DNA of 64,000 nt from Trema orientale. Its lineage: Eukaryota > Streptophyta > Magnoliopsida > Rosales > Cannabaceae. Of this stretch, positions 10,690-23,140 are shown piece after piece. The notes below the pieces were generated by a model. It ran no database searches and had not been told where the DNA came from. It saw nothing but the letters and a program-made list of their open reading frames with translations. How positions within the stretch are numbered: position 1 is the stretch's first letter; every line of letters starts with the position of its first letter. The stretch covers positions 174,366 through 238,365 of the forward strand of contig JXTC01000227.1 in the NCBI GenBank assembly GCA_002914845.1. Direction: 5' to 3'. Position numbers and translations under genes: made by a program.

Positions 10690-11797
10690 GATAAAGGTTA
10701 TGAAGCTTTCAAGGCGTTGATAGCATGCAAAGAATCCGACTCGATCACAATAATAGAAACACTATGAATACTTGCTAAATATAGACTTATCTTGATTGCC
10801 AGGAGTCCACCAACTTCAACAGAACAAATCCCAGGAATCCTAACGGACCGAAAAAAGATAGCAGATCCCAGGTGATCTTGCACTAAATCACCAATGCCAA
10901 ACCTCACACCTAAACTCACGAAAGCATCCGTATTCAATTTCGAACTTGAGCGCACTATAGTATCTGTATTCAATTTCAAATAGCTATAACGAAATAACAC
11001 CATGAGCGAGGAAACAAGTGAGAGGGAGGGACATCAAAAGATTTAATCAAAGAGAACTTGCCCGAAATTCTAGAAGAAAAACTGGCTGACTCCCACATTT
11101 CTATAACATCCCAAGTAGTAGCTTCATGAAAAGTAGCATTTCTTCACTTCCAAATGAACCAAAGTAGCGTGCAAATGAGCCCAAAATCAGGATAAGTCAA
11201 GCTACAAAACAATCCTAGCAATATATCTAGGAGTAGGGACCATTCTTTTAGATTTAATAAAATCCGAATAATTGGCTCTTCTCCATGCTACTTCCAAGAA
11301 TTCACACAAAGAAGAAGAAAAAGGAGAAATGGACAAGTCTTCTATATTTGTTTTTGCAGACACAACACAACAGAGTCACTTTGATAAGAAGAAGAAGAAG
11401 AAGAAATGGCCCAAGTCTTCTATATTCTTTTCGTAGACACAACACAACGGGGTTACTTTGATATTATGTTATAAAAGGTTGGAGCACAGTGAGAGCACCC
11501 CCATCATAGAATTTTTTGCGTAGGGGAAAGGGATGAGGATATTGGCACTCTACATTCCTTTCCACCATCTTGTCAGTAGTTCAGACTCTTACAATACAAT
11601 GCCACCCCATAGCCTAATTTTATAATAAAAACATATTATTTTCATAATACCAAAGTAAACGATCAAATCTATCCACAATACTCGATGGAATAGAGTAAAT
11701 AACTGAGCAATGGCCCAAGTCTTCTATACTCTTTTTGTGGACACAATACGACGAGGTTACTTTGATATTACATCGTAAAGGGTTGGAGCACAGGAAG
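10690..11797 (-). pseudogene. LINE remnant, 3' part of ORF2 (zinc-binding region and RNase H)
   Basis: On the minus strand, 11003 down to 10698 reads as an RNase H-like segment of the kind at the 3' end of plant L1-type LINEs, with LKLNTD, VRIPGICSVEVGG, LLAIKISLYLA and ESDSLHAINALKA. Upstream, about 11300-11040 resembles a frameshifted zf-RVT linker (ATTWDVIEMWES). The frame is broken. The region continues across an inserted LTR element at 23141-24600, where the reverse transcriptase lies. Blocks at 11406-11488 and 11489-11700 are repeated at 11708-11797 and 23141-23365, showing an internal tandem duplication that predates the insertion. Confidence 0.75.
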
Positions 11798-14700
11798 TGT
11801 AAAGACCCAGTTTTTTTGAGGGCAAAATGGTCATTTGACTCTAATTTTCAAAAAAATAGATTAAATACATATGGGTCATGTTTCAATAGAATTTTTTGTT
11901 TTTGCTCCATGAATGAGTACTTTGATTAAGTTGACAATGACTTGCTATTGCAAGTCATTTTGACCTACAACCATTTTATTCTAATTTTTACAAGCATTCT
12001 ATTCTAATTTTTTAGATAATCATCTTTCCATTGAGATAAGAATAATTAGACTTTTTTTAAAAAATAATTTGGAATGATTTTTTTAAGAAAAAGTTTTTAT
12101 CAAACTTATTATTATTTAATAGATTGATATATATGGTTTTTTTTTCTTTTTCGCTGAAATTTTTTTGATAATGTTCTTTTTCAAAAAAAAAAAAAANTGG
12201 TTGTTTTTTTTTTTTGAGAATATATACATAATTAGAGAGAAATTAAATGTATTATTTTTTATTATTTTTATTGTTATTATTATCATTACACGTGAAATCA
12301 CCAAAAAAAAAAAGGAACAAGAATTTTGTTGACTACATAATTAGTTAGTTATACATTAAAAAAAATAGTTAATCTAAGGGGGGGAAAAAGAGAGAATAAG
12401 TGTGGCAATAAAATTTTAAAAAATAAAGAAAAATAAAATTTGTATATAATAAAGAATGATAATAAAAATACAGGAATAGAATGAGAATGAAAACAAAAGG
12501 AATTAATGGAATGGGAATGAAAATAAAAATACAATGGAAAAGAGATTGAAAAAAAAAATTGTCCAACTCATAGATCACCAACAAGTTACTAGTTTTTTTT
12601 TTTTTTTTGGTCATGAATAACTTTCTATATTTATATAGGTATTAATTACATATTTTTGTTAAATTAGCAATATTATTATAACCATCTGATGAAAATTCAA
12701 TGGCCTAAATTAGAGTACCCATCTATGGAGCAAAAACAAAAATCACCGTTGAAATATCACCCATATATATATATATACACACATATATGTTAATCTCTCT
12801 CCCTCTCTCTCCCCCCTGGCTCCCTCTCCTTCTTCAACCCGACGAAAAGGCTGACCCACGACTACCGCTTGCCCAGCCGTCTCCGGCCAGCGTCGAAGCC
12901 CACCATTGCCTGCCGCAGAAGCGCGCTGCTGAGACGAGGTCGCTGCCGGAGCAACGTCGTCATTCGCCACCTACATCACAGGAAAATCCTGAAGAACATT
13001 CGCGGCTTCTGTCACTTGCCAGCGACGATTCCGGTGACGAGAGGTCGCGAAATCGGTGGCATTTGAACCCTCTCGTCACGGGCTCTCTCTTGATATGTGT
13101 CTCGCAATCCCATTTTATCCAGACTAAAAGTTGCTATTTTTGAGCTCAAGTTTGACTTTTGATCTGACCGTTAGATTATGATTTTGATATCGCTTTTGGA
13201 ATGTACTTGGAAAATAGTGAAGTTTGATATAAATATATTGACTATGTTTGGTGACCGGCACGAAAAACTGTATCTAACGGCTTAGATTTTATCTCATTTT
13301 GTGTGCCACCGGTCTAGTGTCGGCTCGGACTCAAATTGGTCGAGTTATATGTCTAATTTAGTTATTTTGGGCATTAGGAATTCAACGAAAAGGTCCGCTT
13401 ATTGATTGAATCTCTGTTGAAGAGTTGGTTTTTCACAAGTGAGCGATCGAGGACATGGAATTGGTTCCCGACCCTCCGAGCGATCGTCCAATGGCACCTT
13501 AAGGATCCCATAGTGTGGTATCACTATTCTAGTAAGGTAGAGATTCAGTTGCCTATGTTTTATATCGTTTTTCTATTAAAACTTAATTTCTGCAATACGC
13601 GATGATAATTGTGATTTTTGAACTATTTTGGATATATGTGATGGCATTGGATTGTATTATATATATTAAATTGCTCTGAGACTTTTCTGAGTACATATTA
13701 TTTTTGGATATGTTAAAAATAGGGCCGTTATGCTGCCTATTTTTCTATAAAAATTTAATTAACTATTTCATTAAAAACAAGAGCATCATTTGAACCTAAA
13801 TTACTGCATGGCTATTTTTACACATTAGTTCAGAGTATACGTATCATAGGATCACACATGAGTACTAGGTTAGCATCACGGAGTTTTTACAATGTGGCGT
13901 TACGACCCCACCTACGGTGCAGAGTCCGTAAACCCACGTGTGGTATTTCTTCTGATTACCTCCCTATTTGACAGGCGTAGACAGTACGGTTGTCCTTCTA
14001 AGTTTGGTAGGCGATACATGGGCGTTCTATCTGGTTATGGGCTAGGTGTCAGGCAGGTTGTATGGCACACGTAGTGCCAACATCCTGATTTCTATTGATG
14101 AGAGGTGGTGAACTCATGGGTATGGGTGGATTTGTGTCATGTGTTTGCGGACTAATTGATTTTCAAATATCATGATTTCTGTATATTTATATATATGTAT
14201 GTGCATACAGACTATCGATTTTGGATATTTTTATGTATATATACACATATAGTTTTGCAAATGTGGTTTGGATTAAACTAACCATGCAGGGGCTTTCTAT
14301 CACTAAAAGGGTTTTTAAATGAGGTAACAGTTTCTCTACTGAGCTCTCGAGCTCACCCCCCCTGTTTTCCTTCCTTTTAGGTGGTTGTTTATTCGAGTTA
14401 GTTGTCTCGTTGGCTAAGCAGGCCGCTTGGCTATTCCTCTTTGGTTGGTCCTTATACCTTGTCCTATTATTTTTTATTTCTAATATTTTAGCCAAGTTTG
14501 TTGTTTATGCTAAGTGAATGTATTTACTACTACTTGAGAATTTGGTGTATAAATGGGACACTATGGTTTCTAATGAGCATATTTTCAAAATTTTAAGTAC
14601 TTGAAATTTTGACAGACTTTGTAAGTTAAATTGTAGACATTTGGAATCAAGATTAGAAAGATCTATTAAATCAACACTCTAGTTTTATTAAACCAAGTTT

Positions 14701-14923
14701 TTGTACAACTTAATTATATTTTCTTGAATTTTAATTAGTATATCTATTTTTATAAATCAAACTAAAGATAGAATCCTTCTTATATAGAATTTCTAATGAT
14801 TTTAGGACTAAAATAAAAAAACCCAAGTACTTGGTTTTCTCTGAATTTTACAAAATTCTTTATTTATCTTTATTTACACTCAAAATTACCAAAAGTCGCG
14901 GCTTTGGATTTTGGGTCGTGACA
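11798..14923 (+). repeat. Left (5') LTR of the LARD-like element
   Basis: Net length is about 2.2 kb after removing an ~890-bp insertion at 11873-12762. It shares with the right LTR a GC-rich block (12790-13090, including GTCTCCGGCCAGCGTCGAAG) and the AGGGCCGTTATGCTGCC site that is still 'empty' here. Frames within the GC-rich block are part of the LTR leader and not genes. Confidence 0.85.
11873..12762. mobile_element. TIR element inserted only in the left LTR
   Basis: The left end reads GGGTCATGTTTCAATAG and the reverse complement of the right end reads GGGTGATATTTCAAC; the TIRs extend outward into ATAT. The right LTR lacks this block and reads directly from AGATTAAATA into the AT/CT-rich stretch. 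The TSD is hidden by an AT microsatellite, so the superfamily is unassigned. The ~890-bp interior is low-complexity and includes one ambiguous base near 12197. No protein similarity. Confidence 0.65.
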
Positions 14924-14926
14924 GAA

Positions 14927-14943
14927 TTGGTATCACAGCATGG
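14927..14943 (+). promoter_or_regulatory. Primer-binding site, initiator Met tRNA type
   Basis: TTGGTATCACAGCATGG starts 3 bases after the left LTR ends and closely matches the usual plant retrotransposon PBS (TTGGTATCAGAGC core) complementary to the 3' end of initiator Met-tRNA, with one mismatch in the core. Confidence 0.8.
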
Positions 14944-17900
14944 CTTAAGATCCGTCTGGGATTATACCTGTGTTAATTTTTATTGTTTAAAAAATATTTT
15001 AGAAATAGTTTTGATAAATACCTTATACATCACTTAGGGACTGGCTAGATAAGTTACTTTTGCTCCTATTCATTCCGAGTCCTCTCTTAAACCTCTCCAA
15101 AGTTAAATTGTTGTGTCCTTGGGATGGTGATTTCCCAGGAATGGTAGTCTTGAAAGTGTCGAGTCCATATGAAACTATTAATTTTCGCTCTTAATGTAAT
15201 CCCTCGCTTCAAATGGACGTTCATTCTTGTACTCTTTTGTCTATTCAGGTTGTAGGCTACATGAACGTCGTAGGTTCTAAGGTAGCGATCTGTTATCTTG
15301 CATCTTGGTTGTTGTGTTTGACTGTCTCGTGGATTGTCTATGTGTTATCCCTCGGGTTATGCTGTCACTTTTGTTTGCAGCATTTGATTGTGGCTGTATT
15401 TTCTTGGGAATTTTTGCTTGTGATACACTAGTTTGATGTTTGCACTTTTACTGATATGGCTTGACTCTGTTGGTGTTTATGAGACTGAGACTTTATTTTC
15501 TTGGAATTGATACCTTCATGATTACTTGATTTGGATACATCATGACTTAGTTCTATGTTTCAGTGTCTGTGTTGATAATACTTTTTACATAGCATGCTCA
15601 TTGATTAAGTGATTAGTTTGGTGATTTAAGATATTATTTAACAATAGTACTTGCATTTCTCTAGTTTCATCAAGTTTTCTTATTGTGGTTCTTTGAATGA
15701 GAATTCTTGACTTATTGAGAGTTTAGTTAGATTTAAAAACCGAGTCATTTGGATTTGGAAGCTTTAGAAATACCTAGTTGACAATTAACGTATTGAATGG
15801 CGTAGACCTTCGTATTTGATCAAAACGACATGTCTGTTTTCAAAGACATCATGAACATTTTAAACTCGAGCATTGGTTAGGTGAGAGTGATACACTTTTT
15901 CAAAGGAGGTATTATTTTAAATTAATATGTTACTTTGAAACTAAGCATTGTGACATTACCAATCTATTTGTATACTAGTAAGATTTTATTTTACATTTAG
16001 TAGTATTGATTTGAAAGACTTCTAGACCAAGATAATTTTTTTTATAAATGTATATACATAAATCAAACTTTTCAAGTACCTCATTTAATTTTTGGACTTA
16101 ATAGATTACTAAGCATTTTTCAATCCCTACTTAATACTTAAATTGAGATTAAATGAATACTTTCGTAAACTAACTTACAAGTTTACCTGAGGAAAAAAAA
16201 AAAAGATGTAAGTTACTTTAAAAAATGTTTTGAATAAAAGTATTTACAAATTTGGCTACTCAGTAAACCTTGGTGTGGATTGAAAAAGATTTTTGGGGAA
16301 AAATCTTCAGCTTCACATATGTGTTTGGAGATTTATACCTGTGATTTCCTCTAGAATGTATTGCTTAGAGAATGGAAATTAATAGGACTACTTGCGTTAT
16401 GAAAATCCTTATTGGGTGAAAACGTTTGAGTTAAAATTTTTGGTTTAGATTTTATAGAGCTTGTCACTTGTGCCCAGTGCATTTGATGGTCCAAATTGCA
16501 TGTTTCTTCTAAGTTTTCTTTGATGTGGTTTACATTGCTGATTGATACATGGTCTCTTGGTAATTATTGGATTGTTTAGTCACTGTGATTCTTACTAACT
16601 TGATTTCTGTAGTATGAACGAAGTTGCATTAAGACTATGCAAAACTTGTTTTAATTAGACTTTAGGCATTGTGTGATTGGTTTGACCAGTCTTCCTAGTA
16701 TTAGAAAAACCTGGGAGAAGAATAGAATTTAGATTTTCAAATCAATGAATGGTATTGAGTTACATGCCTTGACTTTATATTTGATAGATTTTGAATTGTG
16801 CATATTAGTGTGTGATTTCCTTCTTAAAGGTCTAATTATAGCTTTCCAATTCATGGAGTTCATATATATGTTAATTAGTTGGTTATGTCTAGTATAACTC
16901 TCCATTAACTATTAATATTTATTTTGAAAGGTTAAGTGAGAATTGGTGTTTGTTTTACCCACATTGAGAAAATATTTTGACAATATTTCATACTTTAATA
17001 TTTTCTAAACTACCCTATTTTTTCCAAAAAAAAAAAAAAACAAAAACAAAAGTGTGACCTTTCAGACCTTTTGAAAAGCTTGTTTAATTATTTTAGATAG
17101 TATTTTGGAATTTTATGAAAATCTCCCATTGTGTTTAGTAATAATTTGAATTGAGGCCCAAATGTTTTACCAATTTTGAAAGAAAAATCGACCATGGTAA
17201 TTTAAATATGGCCTCGTTTATCATTTTACCAAGTAAATATGGATGGCTAAAATAAATGTCTGTTTTGTTGATTATTAGAACAAACTAGTGTCTTTTTCAT
17301 GCATTCCTTGTTGGTTTTAATAAATGGTGATCATGTGTAACTCAACTTTATAGATTGATGCTTGTGACTATTAGAGATTTTCATCATATATGCATGGAAT
17401 AAAACTTTTTTCTAAATATTAATGTTGAGTTGAATATAAATCCCTTATTTTGTTTTAACTGTATAGCATAGTTATTGTTATATAACTAATAATGATTGGA
17501 ATGAGATTACTCATGGATTTTGCTTTAAGAATTATTGGACTCTACGTTTATATTGTAAAAAGGTACTCAAAGTTCAGATTCAGTTTACTTTCGGCCAGGG
17601 AGAAGCCATATCGTGAACTAGTGTAGTATTCCTAGGCCCTAACACTTTTTACCTTCAATATTTTCAAAAATATTTTTAAAATTATTTTCATTAAAATTGA
17701 AAAGAGGTTGCATGGGAGACAGGCGTCACTTGAGGATGGTACTAGACAGTCTATCCTATTAAAACCTTATTTCTGAGACACTGGATTGTGTTCATGGAAT
17801 TTTTTGGTATGTCAAGGACTTGTAGAATTTTTGGATCAGTTTTCGCTTTGGTTTTCTTTGATGAGGTTTTACACTGGATAAAAGATTTGAAATGCTTTTG

Positions 17901-18700
17901 AAACTTCTTGTGGTTTAGATACCTGCATTTAAGATTGAGATTTGCACTAATATTTTGCGTTGGTAATTTCCAATTTGGGTATTCTAGTCTTGTATTTGAC
18001 TAGAAGTAGTTTGTATTTTGTGTTACTCCTCGCTCTAATCGGAAAACGGAAAATGATTGTGAGCCATTGAACTCTCTTTGTCACCTTCGATCTCTAAACT
18101 CATTTATCTTGTGTGGAATAACACAAGGGTCCTTGTCCTTCATCTTAGACCCTATTCGATTATGTTTTGTGCTTGAAAGGAGACTCCTGTTAGAGTCATT
18201 AACTCGAAGATTGTCTAGGTCCTGGTTCTAGCTGTAGACAAATAGGTATGTCCTAGAGGATTATTGATTTGGTATGATCAAGGGGACAGTATTCTTATAT
18301 CTGATATTTGGTATATTGTTCTAGTCTAGTGCTTTACAATCAATATTCAGAGTCATGAGTTTCTGGCTTCTAGCCATGGTTATCATCGTTATCTTTTGAT
18401 CACTCACGTATTTGAGGTTATCATTTCTAACCATGGGTGTTGAGATTCTTGTACCTATTGTTAAGCCATCTTATACTTATGTATATCTTCAGGCACATCC
18501 TTATCCCATACCATTATGCAGGTCAATATGTTGGTGGGATTCTGATGCCAAGTGAGGAGTGTCTATTTCACACGTTTACATTAGTTCGGTTCAATACTCT
18601 TAAATTCTATAGTCAAGTGTTTACTACACTTCTAGTGACTATTTCTTATGATCTTGTTTATAATCTCAGTTTGTGCTTGAATTTCATGACGAAATTCTTA
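14944..18700 (+). other. Non-coding interior of the LARD-like element
   Basis: No frame is longer than about 90 codons and none resembles gag, protease, RT, RNase H or integrase on either strand. The composition is T-rich on the plus strand with frequent ATTTG and TTGATT words. The region may carry packaging signals, but none can be pointed to. It could be a wholly decayed coding region rather than an originally non-coding one. Confidence 0.6.
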
Positions 18701-18715
18701 TAAAGAGGGGAAAAA
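18701..18715 (+). promoter_or_regulatory. Polypurine tract of the LARD-like element
   Basis: TAAAGAGGGGAAAAA directly precedes the right LTR, the expected position of the plus-strand primer for reverse transcription. Confidence 0.75.
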
Positions 18716-19693
18716 TATAAAAACCCAGTTTTTTTGAGGGCAAAATGGTCATTTGACCCTAATTTAAAAAAAAAACAGATTAAATATTTATATATATATA
18801 TATACGTTACTCTCTCTCTCTCTCCTTGGCTCCCTCTCCTTCTTCGACCCGACAAAAAGGCCGACCCACGGTCGCCGCCTGGCCAGTCGTCTCCGGCCAG
18901 CGTCGAAGCCCGCCATCACCCGTCGCAAAAGCGCGCCGCCGAGACGAGGCCGATGTCGAAGTGACGTCGTCATTCGCTGCTTGCATCACCGAAAAATCGT
19001 GAAGAACAACTACGGCTTTCGTCACTTGCCGGCGATAAGAGGTCGCGAACCTGGTGGCATTCGAACCCTCTTATCACGGGCTCTCTCCTGGTATGTGTCT
19101 CGCGATCCTATTTTGTCTGGATTGAAAATTGCTATTTTTGTCTATTTTTGAGCTCGAGTTTGACTTTTGATCCGACGATTAGATTATGTTTTTGATGTCA
19201 TTTTTGGAATATACTTGAAAAATGGTGAAGTTTGATATATATATTGACTATGTTTAGTGTTGTCTTATTTTGTTTGCCACATGTCTGGTATCGGCCTAGA
19301 CCCGAATTGGTCGAGTTATATATTTAAGTTAACTATTTTAGGTATTAGGAGTTCAACGAAGAGATCCGCTTATTAATTTGAATCTCTGTTGAAGAGTCAG
19401 TTTTTCACAAGTGAGCAATCAAGGGCGTAAAATTATTCCCGACCCTCCGAGCAATCGTCCAATGGTACCTTGAGGATCCTATAGCGTGGTATCGCTATTC
19501 TAGTGAGGTAGGAATTCAGTTACCTCTGTTTTACATCGTTTTTCTATTAAAACTTAATTTCCACAACACGCAATGACAACTGTGATTTCTGAACTATTTT
19601 GGATATATGTGATAGAATTGGATTGTATTATATATATTGAATTACTCTAGAACTTTTCTGAGTGCAGGTTATTTTTGGATATGTTAAAAATAG

Positions 19694-21464
19694 TGTTGGG
19701 ATATTTGTCCTAAAAAGCAGATTTTCAATTTTACCCTTTTAGAATAAACAACTTTCTCTTATGTGCAATTATGATTTTTGCTAGATTAAACTGTCTCTGT
19801 TGAATAGTTTATTTATCTGAAAAAGATTCCATGACTTTATTTGTATTTAAAGAAACAAATATGATTAAGTGTTAATTACGAGGAGACTTGTTTCTTTATC
19901 TAAGTCTAAATGAATTAGTTCACAATCTATAAATAAAGATAGAATACTTTATTTACTAAAGATTTTAGTGTTTGTTTATCTCAACGGGAATGATGTGTCT
20001 CAAATCATTGAAATATCAGACTTCTGATAGAAACACTAGTACAACATAAATATGTTATATGTATTGAATAGGACTAGGTAATATAAAGGATTAGAGTGTC
20101 GTTACTCAATTCTTATATTACCATAAACTAGTTCTTAGTATGTAGATCTTAATCCTTGATATTTGATTGAACTTGCTTTCATGGGATGTAGCCTTTTGAT
20201 TCGTTAAAAGACTAACCTCTATGAAATTAGAGGTGAACTCTGGCATATTGGAGATTATGGCTTATGAATTGATGGGAACACCAAATAGTTAATGACACTA
20301 TACATTAATGCTACTTTAGATTCTTTCAAGATTCATAGAATAGTTAAATATAAGATCTTAGTATTCACTTGTGAATTGGTTGATAATTTTGTCTAAATGG
20401 CCATTGAGAACAAAATTATCGACAACATTTTTCCTTGATAGAAAGATGGCAACTTAAAGGTAAATATGTGTTGGAGGGGTATTACGGTAATTTCACCTAT
20501 CCAAATATGCTAGATAGATCGGTTAATCAAGGTTAGTTGATTAAATCTCTATAAAAGGCATGACATCTAATCTAAGAGTGCAGTATTGGGCCTTTAGTGG
20601 AGTGTCCCCTTTACTAATAGTATTTATATAAATACCATAATAAGAGTTATTATGTATTTATCATAGTATTAGAGCTTAGATTATTTAGATCCATTAGGTT
20701 CCTTGTCTAACTCAATAAAGTACATTAATTGGTTAGTGGTATTTATGAAATTAATTTTATGAAACTGTATAAAATAATAATTCTATACAAAAGTTGGTAT
20801 TTTTATAAATAAGTTTCATAAGTTGGACATATTTATAAAAATATATCCAAAGCCCAAATTGGAATACAAATCTAATAAGGTCTCTAAAATTTAACCGATC
20901 GAGCCATGAAAGAACTAAAAACAAGTGCAACACGCCACAGAGAGATAGAGAGGCAGTGAAATTTGGCCCCAAGCACAGTGAACTAAAGTCACTGTGCAAT
21001 TCGGCCATACTCATCCCGGAGAGAAGAAAATAGTTTTCTAGAAATTTCAAGTGTTCATCTCAAACAACTGTATTCCAAGGGATCAAGAAAGTGTTCTTGA
21101 TTGTTCTCTAATGAAGGATTCAACTTGGTATCCACTCATCTCATCAACCAAGAGCAAGAGCATAGACAAGAAGATCTAGGGTTGGAGATTTGATCACCAT
21201 CAACAAGGAGATCAAGAAGGAGCACGCTATAAGAGGTAAACCCTAATCTCATCTCTAGTATTTTTTTGTATCTAGATTTGATTTATAATATACATAATCC
21301 TGTAATTGCTATATGCATGTTATATGGTTATGAAAACTGTTTTCATGTAAAAATTTTAAAACTTAAATCTGCTATTTTTTCGCTGCGTTCATGATGTGAT
21401 CATGTATTTTCCATATTTATATGCATGCATGATTTGTCCTAAGTGTTAGGTCCAAATTCCTATA
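19694..21464 (+). mobile_element. Probable solo LTR (Copia-like) inside the right LTR
   Basis: The block starts TGTTGGGATATTTGTCCTAA and is flanked by the 5-bp direct repeat AATAG (19689-19693 and 21465-21469). The left LTR has the uninterrupted site. The 3' part contains AAACCCTAATCTC and TTTTTTCGCTGCG, which resemble 3' ends of Copia LTRs as I recall them. The last bases are TA rather than CA, and there is no internal coding region, so a solo LTR left by LTR-LTR recombination is the simplest reading. The Copia assignment is weak. Confidence 0.65.
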
Positions 21465-21990
21465 AATAGAGCCGTTATGCTGCCTATTTTTCTATAAACA
21501 TTTAATTAACCATTTTATTAAAAATCAGAGTATCATTTGAACCTAAATTACTGCATGGCTATTTTTACACATCAGTTCAGAGTACACATATCATAGGATC
21601 ACACATGAGTACTAGGTTAGCGTCATGGGATTTTTACAGTGTGGCGCTACGGCCCCACCAACGGTGCAGAGTCCGTGAACCTGCGCGGGGTATTTCTTCT
21701 GATTACCTCTCCATTTGATAGGCGTAGGCAATACGGTTGCCCCTTCCATTATGGGCTAGGTGTCAGGCAAGCTGTATGGCACACGTAGTGCCAATATCCT
21801 GGTTTCCATTGATGAGAGGTGGTGAACTCATGGGTATAGGTAGATTTGTATCATGTGTTTGTGGACTGATTAGTTTTCAGATATCATGCTTTCTGTATAT
21901 CTATATATATGTATGTGTATGTAGACTATCATTTTTTGATATTTTTATGTATATATGCACATATAGCTTTGCAAATGTAGTTTGGATTAA

Positions 21991-22452
21991 GAGTTTTTGG
22001 CATGATTAGTTCTTGAATTTTTCGATGATTTATAATTTATCTCCTGAACTTTTTTTTTGGCAATTAGGACCTTGAATTTAGAATTTTTGGCATGAGTAGC
22101 CCATGAATTTTTAGTAGATTTGTAATGTATCCCCTAAACTTTTTTTTTGACAATTAGACCCTGATTTTAGTGTTTTTGGCAATTAGCCCCTGAATTTTTT
22201 ATTGATTTGCAATATATCCTCTGAGTTATATGCAAATTTTTAAACAATTAAAAAATAAATTACAAATCAACGAAAAATTCAGGGGCTAATCATACCAAAA
22301 ACTCTAAATTCAGGGTCCTAATTGCCAAAAAAAAAATTCAGGAGAAAATTACCAAAAATTCTAAATTCAGGGTCCTAATTGCCAAAAAAAAAAGTTCAGG
22401 GGATAAATTGTAAATCATCGAAAAATTCAGGGACTAATCATGCCAAAAACTC
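21991..22452. mobile_element. Foldback MITE, 9-bp TSD, inside the right LTR
   Basis: It starts GAGTTTTTGGCATGATTAG and ends with the near reverse complement CTAATCATGCCAAAAACTC. Arms of about 200 bases pair through phrases such as ATTCAGGG and GGCAATTAGG. A perfect 9-bp TSD, TTGGATTAA, lies at 21982-21990 and 22453-22461, and the left LTR carries the single uninterrupted copy. The TSD length suggests the Mutator superfamily. Confidence 0.9.
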
Positions 22453-23140
22453 TTGGATTAAACTAACCATGCAGGGGCTTTCCATCACTAAAAAGGTTTT
22501 TAAATGAGATAATGGTTTCTCTATTGAGCTCTCGAGCTCACCCCTCTTGCTTTCCTTCCTTTCAGATGGTTATTCATTCGAGTTAGTTATCTCGTTAGCT
22601 AGGCAAGTTGCTTGGCTTACGCTTGCAGTTTTATTCCTATTCTTCTTTGGTTGGTCCTTATACCTTGTCCTATTATTTTTCATTTCTAACTGTTTAGCCA
22701 AGTTTGTTGTTTCCGCTAAGTGAATGTATGCATGAGAGTGTATTTACTACTATTTGAGGATTTGGTGTATAAATGGGACACTATGGTTTCTAATGAGCAT
22801 ATTTTCAAAGTTTTAAGTACTTAGAATTTTGACAGACTTTGTAAGTTAAATTGTAGACATTTAGATTCAAGATTTGAAAAATCTATTAAATCAACACTGT
22901 AGTTTTATTAAACTAAGTTTTTGTACAACTCAATTATGTTTTCTTGAATTTTAATTAGTGTATCTATTCTTATAAATCAAACTAAAGATGGACTTCTTAT
23001 ATAGAATTTTTAATGATTTGATCAGGACTAAAATGAAAAATGGTTTTCTCTAAATTTTACAAAATTCTTTATTTATCTTTATTTACACTCAAAATTACCA
23101 AAAGTTACTACTGCCTTGGATTTTGGGTCATGACAGAAAG

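Larger units (their letters stand above)
11798..23135 (+). mobile_element. LARD-like LTR retrotransposon without recognisable coding region
   Basis: The left LTR (11798-14923) begins TGTAAAGACCCAG and ends GGGTCGTGACA. The right LTR (18716-23135) begins TATAAAAACCCAG and ends GGGTCATGACA. A primer-binding site follows the left LTR and a polypurine tract precedes the right one, fixing plus-strand orientation. The flanking 5-mers are GGAAG and GAAAG, a TSD with one mismatch. The 3.8-kb interior has no gag or pol similarity, matching the large retrotransposon derivative (LARD) class that needs a helper element. The PBS and LTR ends resemble Ty3/gypsy elements. It sits inside the LINE. Confidence 0.85.
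18716..23135 (+). repeat. Right (3') LTR of the LARD-like element
   Basis: Net length is about 2.2 kb after removing a 1,771-bp solo LTR (19694-21464) and a 462-bp MITE (21991-22452), each with its TSD copy. Its first dinucleotide is TA rather than TG. Compared by eye with the left LTR it shows many substitutions and small indels, so the element is old. Confidence 0.85.

Noticed and set aside
12369..12614. Minus-strand Phe/Ile/Lys-rich frames
   Set aside because: They come from low-complexity A/T sequence inside the TIR element in the left LTR.
12787..13143. Plus-strand GC-rich frame, repeated in part near 18734
   Set aside because: It lies in the GC-rich block of both LTRs of the LARD-like element; similarity between the two is due to LTR duplication, and the frames end at different points.
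21737..22009. Plus-strand 90-codon frame
   Set aside because: It is part of the right LTR and runs across an AT microsatellite into the MITE end.
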